This document shows positions 47,261 through 54,950 of a stretch of DNA of 64,000 nucleotides, piece by piece. The stretch covers positions 186,001 through 250,000 of the forward strand of contig NZ_FOZJ01000001.1 of NCBI RefSeq assembly GCF_900114345.1, read 5' to 3'. The stretch comes from Microbacterium sp. cf046. GTDB lineage: Bacteria > Actinomycetota > Actinomycetes > Actinomycetales > Microbacteriaceae. The notes under the pieces were generated by a model that was given only the letters and a program-made list of their open reading frames with translations, ran no database searches and was not told the DNA's origin. The stretch's first letter is position 1. Every line of letters begins with the position of its first letter. A program made the position numbers and the translations under genes.

Positions 47261-47841
47261 GCGTCCGGCGCGCGCAGCGGGTCGTCCGCGACCCAGAGCT
47301 CGTCGTCGGCCCGGAGCGTCTGCCATGCCGCGTAGAGCACGCCCACTGCCGCGGCGACGCCGAGGATGATCGCGATCACGCCGCCGGCGCCGATCCCCTG
47401 CTTGGGCGGGTCGAGGACCGTCAGCTTCTGCGCGAGCTTCTTGGTCGTCTGAGCGCCGTACTTGTCTGCGAGCTTCGCGTACTTGGCGGAGTCGGGCATC
47501 GAAAGTCCGCCGCCGGACGCCAGGCGCGCGCGGGTGTCATTGGCGGCGTCCCACACGGACAGCGCGGAGCCGACGACGGCTCCTGCGGTCGGCACGACGC
47601 GGTCGGCGAGCACCTGCTTCGAGAACTGCATGCTCTTGTCGACATAGGGTGCGGCGTACTTGCTGTAGCCGGCCTGCACACCGGGGATCACGTGCTCCCG
47701 GTTCAGGTGACCGAGCTGTCTGGTCGCTTCGCGGGCGACGTTGGCGGCCTCGCTCACGAGCACCTGCTGCGACTCCCACAGGTTGTTCGCCTGTACCTGG
47801 AGTTTGCGGAGTTCCTTCTTGCGCTTGCGGTTGAGGCTCAC
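47257..47841 (-). CDS. Hypothetical protein with one C-terminal membrane helix
   Basis: Not recognised. GTG at 47839-47841 follows minus-strand GGGAGGGC, giving 194 aa. A basic N-terminus (LNRKRKKELRKLQVQ) is followed by a long amphipathic helical stretch (about residues 15-110). A region with KLADKYGAQTTKKLAQKL precedes one hydrophobic helix (GAGGVIAIILGVAAAVGVLYAAW, about 150-172), and the tail is acidic. It could be a membrane-anchored coiled-coil protein. It is coupled to the YbaK-type gene and divergent from the cyclophilin gene. Confidence 0.72.
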   Translation of the reverse strand: MSLNRKRKKELRKLQVQANNLWESQQVLVSEAANVAREATRQLGHLNREHVIPGVQAGYSKYAAPYVDKSMQFSKQVLADRVVPTAGAVVGSALSVWDAANDTRARLASGGGLSMPDSAKYAKLADKYGAQTTKKLAQKLTVLDPPKQGIGAGGVIAIILGVAAAVGVLYAAWQTLRADDELWVADDPLRAPDA

Positions 47842-47938
47842 GTTGCCCTCCCTAAGGCCGGGGGATGTAGTTGTCCCATCTTGCCAGACGGCACCGCAGT
47901 CGGGAGGGTTCCCACCGAACTCTGAGAGAATGGACGAC

Positions 47939-48511
47939 ATGCCTCAGCACACTGCCGTAGCCACTTTGCACACCAACTACGGGGACATCGTGGTGAACCT
48001 CTTCGGAGACCACGCCCCCAAGACCGTCGAGAACTTCGTCGGACTGTCCGACGGGTCCAAGGACTGGACCGACCCGGCGACCGGCAAGCCCGGCGACGGC
48101 CCGCTGTACAAGGATGTCGTGTTCCACCGCATCATCTCGGGATTCATGATCCAGGGCGGCGATCCGCTCGGTCTCGGCACCGGCGGCCCGGGCTACAACT
48201 TCAACGACGAGATCAACGGCGAGCTGACCTTCACCGCCCCGTACAAGCTCGCGATGGCCAATGCCGGCCTGCGCCGCAACGCCATCACGGGTCGCCCGGA
48301 GGGCACGAACGGCTCGCAGTTCTTCATCACCGTTCCCGGCCAGGGCGGCCGTGGACCGGAATGGCTCCAGGGCAAGCACACGATCTTCGGCGAGGTGACC
48401 GATGACGCGTCGAAGGCGGTCGTCGACACGATCAGCGAACTGCCCACCGCCGCGGGCGACCGCCCGATCGAGCCCGTCGTCATCGAGTCCATCGACGTCG
48501 TCTCGGTCTAG
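47939..48511 (+). CDS. Cyclophilin-type peptidyl-prolyl isomerase
   Basis: Cytoplasmic PPIase, 190 aa from ATG 47939 (or 193 from 47930). Cyclophilin signatures: YGDIVVNLFGDHAPKTVENFVGL, VFHRIISGFMIQGGDPLGLGTGGPGY (about residues 60-85), ANAGLRRNAITGRPEGTNGSQFFIT and WLQGKHTIFGEV. No signal peptide. A PpiA of this type is encoded near the pknAB cluster in mycobacteria (Rv0009), supporting conserved synteny. Confidence 0.94.
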   Translation: MPQHTAVATLHTNYGDIVVNLFGDHAPKTVENFVGLSDGSKDWTDPATGKPGDGPLYKDVVFHRIISGFMIQGGDPLGLGTGGPGYNFNDEINGELTFTAPYKLAMANAGLRRNAITGRPEGTNGSQFFITVPGQGGRGPEWLQGKHTIFGEVTDDASKAVVDTISELPTAAGDRPIEPVVIESIDVVSV

Positions 48512-48526
48512 GACGCTCGTGCGTCC

Positions 48527-49402
48527 GTGAGCTCACCCGACTTCGCCCGCAACAGCGACAACTACTGCTACCGGCATCCGGACCGGCAGAGTTTCGTGCT
48601 GTGCCAGCGGTGCCTGCGCACGATCTGCCCCGAGTGCCAGACGCAGGCGGCGGTCGGCGTGATCTGCCCGGAGTGTCTCGGTCAGCAGGCCAAGACGCAG
48701 ACTCCGGCGCAGCGCAAGGCGGAACGACGCTGGTCCCGGCCGCGAGCTGTCACTGCGACCGACTCGCGGCCGCTGGTCACCTACGGCATCATCGCGGTGA
48801 CGATGCTGGTGTACCTGACCCAGCTCATCCCGGGATCCCCGGTGCAGGAGCTGCTCGCCTTCAACAGTCTGTACGTCGCGCCAGCATGGGGTTTCGCGCC
48901 GTTCCAGCCCTGGCGGCTGTTCACCGTCCTGGTCGTGCACGGCGGGTTCTTCCACGTCGGACTCAACATGCTCGCGGTGTGGATGATCGGCCGGAGCCTC
49001 GAGCCCCTGCTCGGGCGGTGGCGATTCCTCGTGCTGTACCTGCTCGGCGGACTGGGCGGTTCGGTCGGGGTCGCGCTCATCGCACCCGGCCTGTGGGTCG
49101 TCGGCGCGTCGGGCGCGGTGTTCGGGCTGCTCGGGGCGCTCCTGGTCATCGGACGCCACATCGGCGCGAACATCCGCGGCATCCTTCTCATCCTCGCGAT
49201 CAACCTCGTGATCGGCTTCGTCCCGGGATTCCAGGTCGCCTGGCAGGCGCACATCGGCGGACTCGCCGTAGGCGCGCTCGTCGGCCTCATCTACGCCCGC
49301 ACGCGGTCGGTCAGGCGACGGGCGCTGCAGATCTGGCTGCTCGTCGCCGTCGCGGTCGGGCTGTTCGCCCTGCTGCTGCTGCCGCCGCTGATCTATCGCT
49401 GA
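48527..49402 (+). CDS. Rhomboid-family intramembrane serine protease
   Basis: 291 aa. An N-terminal cysteine/histidine zinc-ribbon-like region (about residues 12-55: YCYRHPDRQSFVLCQRCLRTICPEC, VGVICPEC) precedes six to seven membrane helices. Catalytic features are intact: HVGLNML (HxxxN-type oxyanion motif), GASGAVFG with the active serine, and the late histidine in AHIGGLAVG. GTG start. Equivalent to Rv0110-type rhomboids, often near this cluster. Substrates unknown. Confidence 0.92.
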   Translation: MSSPDFARNSDNYCYRHPDRQSFVLCQRCLRTICPECQTQAAVGVICPECLGQQAKTQTPAQRKAERRWSRPRAVTATDSRPLVTYGIIAVTMLVYLTQLIPGSPVQELLAFNSLYVAPAWGFAPFQPWRLFTVLVVHGGFFHVGLNMLAVWMIGRSLEPLLGRWRFLVLYLLGGLGGSVGVALIAPGLWVVGASGAVFGLLGALLVIGRHIGANIRGILLILAINLVIGFVPGFQVAWQAHIGGLAVGALVGLIYARTRSVRRRALQIWLLVAVAVGLFALLLLPPLIYR

Positions 49403-49408
49403 CGGAAG

Positions 49409-49429
49409 TTATCCACAGGTTCATCCACA
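49409..49429 (+). promoter_or_regulatory. Outlying DnaA boxes
   Basis: A perfect TTATCCACA (49409-49417) and a one-mismatch TCATCCACA (49421-49429) directly after the rhomboid gene, 15 kb from oriC. Same spacing class as boxes within oriC. Confidence 0.6.
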
Positions 49430-49467
49430 CCTGGGGATGAATCACACGGGTGTAATTCGCGCTGCCG

Positions 49468-49707
49468 CTATCGCCAGCGGGTCGTCATCAGGAAGCCGAT
49501 GAAGGCGATCCCGAATCCGATGACCAGGTTCCAGGCGTCGATGCCCGGGATCGGGTACTGCATGCCGCTGAGGTAGAAGACCAGCACCCAGACGAGTCCG
49601 ACCAGCATGAGGCCGATCATGATCGGCTTGAACCACACCGGGTTCGGTGCGGCCTCGCCTTCGCTGCGCTCCACCAGGGAGTCGTCGTCTTTGCCGGGTC
49701 GTGCCAT
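49468..49707 (-). CDS. crgA: Cell division protein CrgA
   Basis: Small divisome membrane protein that interacts with FtsZ/FtsQ/PBPs in actinobacteria. 79 aa from ATG (49705-49707). Charged N-terminal tail (ARPGKDDDSLVERSEGEA), then NPVWFKPIMIGLMLVGLVWVLVFY and DAWNLVIGFGIAFIGFLMTTRWR, two membrane helices with the family-typical W-rich edges. A minus-strand TAGGAT ends 6 nt before the chosen ATG, which supports this start over the GTG six nt upstream and suggests leaderless transcription. Confidence 0.94.
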   Translation of the reverse strand: MARPGKDDDSLVERSEGEAAPNPVWFKPIMIGLMLVGLVWVLVFYLSGMQYPIPGIDAWNLVIGFGIAFIGFLMTTRWR

Positions 49708-49811
49708 ACCCACATCCTACCCCGCGGCCGTGTGCTCGCCCGGCGCGGGCTCCACGGCTGTGGACTGCCCCACAGCCCGAGGTGCGTCAAGACGACACGT
49801 AGAATCCAGGT

Positions 49812-50606
49812 GTGGACGAAGCGAGCGGCGCAGGCCCGGCGGAGGCCGCAGGCCGCAGGCGTCCTCGTCGCCGTACGTCCTTCTTCTCAGTGGTCGGCGA
49901 GCTGCTCATCACGGTGGGCGTGCTGACCCTCCTCTATGTGGGATGGCAGCTCTGGATCGGCGACCTCATCTACGGTGCCCAGCGCAACGAGGCCGGCCGC
50001 GAGCTGTCGCAGGAATGGGAGCAGGCCGTCAGCTCGCCGTCTCCGACCGCGTCCACCCCGGGTTCGTCGACCCCGTCCGCGACCACTCCGCCCGCGGAAC
50101 CCGTGATCCTGGCCGAGCCCTCCGACGGGGAGGTGTTCGGCATCATGCACATCCCGCGCTTCGGTGCCGACTACCAGGTCCCCATGGCCGGTGGGGTGAG
50201 CCGTTCCGGCACGCTCGACCCGATCGGCATCGGACACTATCCGGGCACGCAGATGCCGGGCGAGGTGGGCAACTTCGCCCTCGCTGCGCACCGCACGACC
50301 TACGGAAAGCCGTTCAATCGCATCGCCGAGCTCCGTGTCGGCGACGCGATCATCGTGGAGACGGCCGACGGCTGGTACACCTACAGGTTCCGCACGCTCG
50401 AGTACGTGCAGCCCACGGAGGTCGAGGTGCTCCTGCCCGTTCCTCAGGCGCCCGATGCACCAGCCGGCTCCCGCTACATCACGCTCACCAGCTGCAGCCC
50501 GATGTTCTCCATCGCCGAGCGCATCGTCGCCTACGGCGTCTTCGAATCGTTCACCCCGCGCGCGTCCGGCCCGCCCGCCTCCCTGACGGACGGCGTGGCC
50601 CCCTGA
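49812..50606 (+). CDS. srtE: Class E sortase
   Basis: Membrane-anchored transpeptidase that attaches LAxTG-type proteins to the cell wall. 264 aa. An N-terminal membrane helix (VVGELLITVGVLTLLYVGWQLW), a Ser/Thr/Pro linker (about residues 70-95), and the sortase domain with catalytic His in FALAAHRTTYG (about 160), Cys in TLTSCSPM (about 227) and Arg in AERIVAYG. GTG 49812 starts 6 nt after TAGAAT, so the mRNA is probably leaderless. The stop overlaps the next small ORF. Location beside crgA and pknB is typical. Confidence 0.93.
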   Translation: MDEASGAGPAEAAGRRRPRRRTSFFSVVGELLITVGVLTLLYVGWQLWIGDLIYGAQRNEAGRELSQEWEQAVSSPSPTASTPGSSTPSATTPPAEPVILAEPSDGEVFGIMHIPRFGADYQVPMAGGVSRSGTLDPIGIGHYPGTQMPGEVGNFALAAHRTTYGKPFNRIAELRVGDAIIVETADGWYTYRFRTLEYVQPTEVEVLLPVPQAPDAPAGSRYITLTSCSPMFSIAERIVAYGVFESFTPRASGPPASLTDGVAP

Positions 50607-50761
50607 TGTACGCAGCACTGTGGCGGATCCTGCCCGGCCCGGTCTGGGTCAGGGTGGTGATCCTGATCGTCCTCGCGGCGGCGGTCCTGTACGGTCTGTT
50701 CTTCTTCGTGTTCCCCTGGATCAGTCAGGTGATCAACCCGCAGGAGGTGACCGTTGGCTAG
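50606..50761 (+). CDS. Small membrane protein
   Basis: 51 aa starting MYAALWRILPGPVWVRVV, one membrane helix (ILIVLAAAVLYGLFFFVFPW), ending QVINPQEVTVG. The ATG shares one base with the sortase stop (TGATG), and its end overlaps the amidotransferase start, so it belongs to the operon. Homologous small ORFs occupy this spot in related actinobacteria. Function unknown. Confidence 0.85.
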   Translation: MYAALWRILPGPVWVRVVILIVLAAAVLYGLFFFVFPWISQVINPQEVTVG

Positions 50762-51413
50762 CGCCGCGCCGGGATCGAAGCGCACGGCGCCGATCCTCGT
50801 CGTGGACAACCACGATAGCTTCGTGCACACCCTCGTCGGGTATCTCCACGAGCTCGGAGCGGACACCGACCTCATCGAGGCGGACGCGATCGAGCCGGAT
50901 GCCGCGGCATCCGTCATCGCCGACTACCGCGGTGTGCTGATCTCACCCGGCCCCGGCACTCCCGCACGCGCGGGTGCGTCGATCGCAGTCGTGCGCGCCG
51001 CGGCCGCCGCCGGCACGCCTCTGCTCGGGGTCTGCCTCGGGCATCAGGCGATCGGCGAAGCGTACGGAGCCACGGTCTCGCAGGCCCCGGAGCTGATGCA
51101 CGGCATGACCTCGCTCGTCGAGCATGACGGAAGCGCACTCTACGAGGGCTTGCCCAGTCCGTTCACCGCGACGAGGTACCACTCACTCGCGATCCTCCCC
51201 GAGACCATGCCGGTCGAGCTGATCGTGACCAGTCGCACCGCCGAAGGAGTGATCATGGGGGTCGCGCACCGCACCGCGCCGATCCTCGGCGTGCAGTTCC
51301 ATCCCGAAGCGGTCCTCACGGAGGGCGGTCATCGGCTGCTGGGCAACTGGCTCGCCATGCTGGGATTCGCGGATGCCGCCGCCCGGGGCGCCGCACTCAC
51401 CCCTCGTCGCTGA
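50754..51413 (+). CDS. Glutamine amidotransferase (TrpG/PabA type)
   Basis: Class I glutaminase subunit for anthranilate or aminodeoxychorismate synthase. 219 aa from TTG 50754, chosen because AGGAGG lies at 50742-50747. ILVVDNHDSFVHTLVGYL at the start, oxyanion strand GVLISPGPGTP, nucleophile Cys in GVCLGHQAIGEAYG (about residue 92), and His/Glu in VQFHPEAVLTEGG. The same gene (trpG) precedes pknB in M. tuberculosis. No synthase large subunit is present in this window, so the true partner is unknown. It is convergent with pknB. Confidence 0.92.
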   Translation: MASAAPGSKRTAPILVVDNHDSFVHTLVGYLHELGADTDLIEADAIEPDAAASVIADYRGVLISPGPGTPARAGASIAVVRAAAAAGTPLLGVCLGHQAIGEAYGATVSQAPELMHGMTSLVEHDGSALYEGLPSPFTATRYHSLAILPETMPVELIVTSRTAEGVIMGVAHRTAPILGVQFHPEAVLTEGGHRLLGNWLAMLGFADAAARGAALTPRR

Positions 51414-51458
51414 CGCGCGCGACGCTTCGAAAGGCTCAGCGGTCGGCTGTCCGTCGGG

Positions 51459-53165
51459 CTATGCGCCGGAGCAGTAGGTGAGGATCACTTCGGAGTGGAT
51501 CGGCGCCTCACCAGGCGCGATCGACTGGGTCGTGACCACGGGCGGAGACACGGCAGGGCAGCCCGGATCCTCCTGCGGGATCACCAGCAGCTGGGATTCC
51601 GGGCCCTCGAGCTCGCGCGTGGCTGCGTCCACGGTGTAGCCGGTGACGTCGATGATCACGACGCGTCCGGTCGCCGCGACCACGTTCACGGTCGCACCCA
51701 GCGGCAGCGTGGCGCCGGCGGGCTGATCGGCGGAGATCACGGTGCCGGCCGCGAGCCCGGGGTCGTTCCGTGGCGTCACGGTGCCCATGACCAGGCCCAC
51801 GGCCTGCAGCGCCGCGGCCGCGGCATCCTGCCCCAGTCCTTCGAGGGTCGGGACCGTGGTGGTCTCCTGGCCGGAGGACACGTAGACGCGCACCTCCTGA
51901 CCCGGACTGACCGATGCACCGGCCTCGGGGTCGGTGCGGATGACGTTTCCGACCGCGACCTCCGAGTTGGGCTCGTCGACACGGAACGAGACGAGGTCCT
52001 GATCGCCGATCTCGGTGTTCGCGCGCTCGTAGGTCATGCCGGTCACGTCGGGGACCAGACGGGCGTTCGTGGGCACGTCGCCGCCCGGGCGGATCGAGAG
52101 CACCCAGAAGAGCACCGAGATGAGCAGCACCGCCAGGATCGCCACACCCGCCCAGATCCAGGCGACCGGCGGCCCGGCCTGGGTGCGCTTCATCGTCGTG
52201 TCGGTGCTCAGCTGCCGCAGCGAACGCGCAGTCTCGGCCGCCTGCTTCGGGTTGGGACCGTAGAGCTCGCTCGTGAGCGCACCGACGGCGCGCTTGGAGG
52301 GGACCTTGCCGCCGACGGTGGCGTCGAGGGACTCCCGGAACGCCGCCGCATCCTGATAGCGCTGGAACGGGTCCTTGGCGAGCGCGCGCAGCACCACCGC
52401 GTCCAGTGAGCGCGGGACGGACTCGTTGACCTCGGAAGGCGGGACCGGGGCTTCGCTCACGTGCTGGTAGGCGACCGCCACCGGGGATTCGCCCCGGAAC
52501 GGAGGGCGGCCCACGAGCAGCTCGTACAGGACGACACCCGCCGAGTAGACATCGGCTCGCGCATCGACCGGCTCGCCCTTGGCCTGCTCGGGTGAGAAGT
52601 ACGCCGCCGTGCCGATGATCGCGGTCGTCTCTGCGACGGTCGACGACGAGTCCGAGACGGCGCGGGCGATGCCGAAGTCCATGACCTTGACCTGGCCCGC
52701 GTCGGTCACCATGACGTTGCCCGGCTTGATGTCCCGATGCACGACGCCCGCACGGTGCGAGTACTCCAGAGCCTCGAGGATGCCGTCGACGTAGCGGACC
52801 GAGTCCGCCACCGGCACCGGTCCCGCCGAGATCACGTCTTTCAGCAATGCGCCGTGGACGAGTTCCATGACGATGTAGGGCACGGGACGCACGGTTCCGT
52901 CGGGGCTCGTCTCGGTGTCCTCACCCGCGTCGTACACCCGCACGATGGTCGGGTGCGCCATCCGGGAGGCGGCCTGCGCCTCGAGGCGGAAGCGCGTGCG
53001 GAACGAGTTGTCGTTCGCCAGGTCGCGGTTCAGCAGCTTGATCGCCACCTGGCGACCGAGCGTCAGGTCGTATCCCCGGAAGACCGTGGCCATGCCGCCG
53101 CGCCCGATGAGTTCGTCGACGCGGTAGCGCCCCGAAAGCACGCGCGGCTCAGCTGTCACGGTCAC
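51459..53165 (-). CDS. pknB: Ser/Thr protein kinase PknB with PASTA domains
   Basis: Membrane kinase controlling peptidoglycan synthesis and division. 568 aa. Kinase domain at about residues 12-280: GRGGMATVFRG, AIKLL, catalytic HRDIKPGN (about 138), DFGIAR, and APE equivalent YFSPEQA. A juxtamembrane linker follows, then one membrane helix (IWAGVAILAVLLISVLFWVLSI, about 338-360). Three PASTA repeats (VPDVTGMTYERANTEI, VPTLEGLGQDAAAAAL, IDVTGYTVDAATREL) come next, ending with a Cys pair (CPAV...YCSGA). It lies downstream of pknA, separated by 78 nt. Confidence 0.95.
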   Translation of the reverse strand: MTVTAEPRVLSGRYRVDELIGRGGMATVFRGYDLTLGRQVAIKLLNRDLANDNSFRTRFRLEAQAASRMAHPTIVRVYDAGEDTETSPDGTVRPVPYIVMELVHGALLKDVISAGPVPVADSVRYVDGILEALEYSHRAGVVHRDIKPGNVMVTDAGQVKVMDFGIARAVSDSSSTVAETTAIIGTAAYFSPEQAKGEPVDARADVYSAGVVLYELLVGRPPFRGESPVAVAYQHVSEAPVPPSEVNESVPRSLDAVVLRALAKDPFQRYQDAAAFRESLDATVGGKVPSKRAVGALTSELYGPNPKQAAETARSLRQLSTDTTMKRTQAGPPVAWIWAGVAILAVLLISVLFWVLSIRPGGDVPTNARLVPDVTGMTYERANTEIGDQDLVSFRVDEPNSEVAVGNVIRTDPEAGASVSPGQEVRVYVSSGQETTTVPTLEGLGQDAAAAALQAVGLVMGTVTPRNDPGLAAGTVISADQPAGATLPLGATVNVVAATGRVVIIDVTGYTVDAATRELEGPESQLLVIPQEDPGCPAVSPPVVTTQSIAPGEAPIHSEVILTYCSGA

Positions 53166-53243
53166 TCCCTGGGTGGAACAGAGTCAGCCTAACGGACGCG
53201 AACGCGCTCGCCCGCACGGCACGACTGTCGGGCCCGCGTGGGG

Positions 53244-54950
53244 CTACGGGGTGGTGGTGGGGTCGGGGGCAGGTGCCGGCGCCTCGATCTGGGAGGTCGC
53301 CTCGCCCGAGGGGCCCGAGTCGCGCTGGCCGGCGGTTCCGCCCGAGCACGTCACGGTGTACGTCACGATGATCGTCTGACCGGCGCTGTCGTTGGCCAGC
53401 AGCTGAGCGTTGCGGTCGTTCGGTCCGAAGGAGGCCGTGGACTGCCCGGTGCTCGGGAACGTGCCGTTGGTCGCCGAGAAGTTGTAGGCGCTGACCGAAC
53501 CCGTGCCGGACGGGCACGTGTAACCGGGCCACGAGACCTGCGTCTCCTGACCGGCGACCACCGTGGCCGCCATCGTCGGGGCCGCCGGTGCCGGCATCCC
53601 GACCTGGTCCTGGTAGAACGTCAGCGTCAGCAGCTGAGACGGCGGGATGTTGCCCGTCGGGCTCACCCGGTAGACCTTGTTGACATCGCCCGCGGTGGGT
53701 GCCGCGTCGCCGCCGACGCAGTCCACAGCCTCGACTCCCGCCGCCTGCGCCGCGGCGGCAGCCTCGGTGCAGTCCATCCCCTCGAGGCCGAGGGAGTTGA
53801 TCGGGATCGTCGTCGCGGTCGGCGTCGGAGTCACCGAGGGAGTCTGAGACGGACTCGAGGATGAGTTCGTGGGCTCGGGTCCGGGCTGCTGATTCGCCAC
53901 GAACGCCCAGATCGTCCCGCCGAGCACGAGCAGCAGCAGGATGATCAACGCGATCAGCGGCCACGTCCACGGGCTGCGCTTCTTCTTCTCGGGCTCGTCC
54001 TCGACCAGATCATCGGTCGGCAGCAGCACGGTCGCCGTCGCCGTGCCCGCGCCGGTGGTCAGCAGCTGCGTGACGTCGTCGGCGGTCGACCCGGTGGCGA
54101 TGGCCGGAACCGCGGCCGCGGCTGCCGCGACATCGCCACGGCGCAGGGCGGTGGCGGCGCGCGCGACTGCGGCTGCCGACGCCGGGCGCTCGTCGGGCTT
54201 CTTGGCGATCATCGCCATCACGAGGTTCTGCACCGGGACGGCCACGGTCGGCGGCAGCGGAGGCGCCTGCTCGTTGATCTGGGCCATCGCGATCGCGACC
54301 TGCGACTCGCCCGTGAACGGACGCTTGCCCGCGAGGGCCTCGTACGCGACGATGCCCAGCGAATACGTGTCAGTTGCGGGGGATGCCGGATGCCCCGACG
54401 CCTGCTCGGGTGAGAGGTACTGCACCGTGCCCATCACCTGGCCGGTCGCGGTCAGCGGCACCTGGTCGGCGATGCGCGCGATGCCGAAGTCGGTGATCTT
54501 GACCCGCCCGTCGGGGGTGATCAGCAGGTTGCCGGGCTTGATGTCGCGGTGCACGAGACCGGCGGCGTGCGCGGCCTGGAGCGCGGCGGATGTCTGCGCG
54601 ACGATGTCGAGGGTCTTGTCGGTCGAGAGGGAGCCGTCGCGCTCGAGGATGGTCGAGAGCGCCTCGCCGGGCACGAGCTCCATCACGAGGAAGGCGCTGC
54701 CGTTCTCCTCGCCGTAGTCGAAGACGCTTGCGATGCCCTCGTGGTTCACCAGGGCCGCGTGCCGCGCTTCGGCGCGGAAGCGCTCCAGGAAGCCCGGATC
54801 GCCCATGTACTCGTCTTTGAGGATCTTGATGGCGACGGTCCGTCCGATGACGTGATCGGTCGCCTCCCACACCTCGCCCATGCCGCCGATGGCGATCCGC
54901 GAGTCCAGCTCGTAGCGGCCGCCGAAGGTCACTCCCTGCGTCGGTCTCAT
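53244..54950 (-). CDS. pknA: Ser/Thr protein kinase (PknA position) with extended ectodomain
   Basis: Receptor kinase, 568 aa. Kinase at about residues 12-275: GGMGEVWEATD, AIKIL, HRDIKPGN (about 135), DFGIARIAD, VQYLSPEQASGHPAS. An Ala-rich linker and a Lys-rich stretch (EPEKKKRSPW) precede one membrane helix (PLIALIILLLLVLGGTIWAFV). Most PknA proteins have only a short outside tail. Here about 190 residues follow: Ser/Thr/Pro linker, a PASTA-like unit (LGLEGMDCTEAAAAAQAAG) and a beta-sandwich-like domain (QVSWPGYTCPSG, IIVTYTVTCSGG) with paired cysteines. The ATG overlaps the pbpA stop by 4 nt. Confidence 0.92.
   Translation of the reverse strand: MRPTQGVTFGGRYELDSRIAIGGMGEVWEATDHVIGRTVAIKILKDEYMGDPGFLERFRAEARHAALVNHEGIASVFDYGEENGSAFLVMELVPGEALSTILERDGSLSTDKTLDIVAQTSAALQAAHAAGLVHRDIKPGNLLITPDGRVKITDFGIARIADQVPLTATGQVMGTVQYLSPEQASGHPASPATDTYSLGIVAYEALAGKRPFTGESQVAIAMAQINEQAPPLPPTVAVPVQNLVMAMIAKKPDERPASAAAVARAATALRRGDVAAAAAAVPAIATGSTADDVTQLLTTGAGTATATVLLPTDDLVEDEPEKKKRSPWTWPLIALIILLLLVLGGTIWAFVANQQPGPEPTNSSSSPSQTPSVTPTPTATTIPINSLGLEGMDCTEAAAAAQAAGVEAVDCVGGDAAPTAGDVNKVYRVSPTGNIPPSQLLTLTFYQDQVGMPAPAAPTMAATVVAGQETQVSWPGYTCPSGTGSVSAYNFSATNGTFPSTGQSTASFGPNDRNAQLLANDSAGQTIIVTYTVTCSGGTAGQRDSGPSGEATSQIEAPAPAPDPTTTP

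Noticed and set aside
50754..51413. Naming the amidotransferase trpG or pabA
   Set aside because: Both families share all visible motifs and no synthase partner is in the window, so no symbol was assigned.
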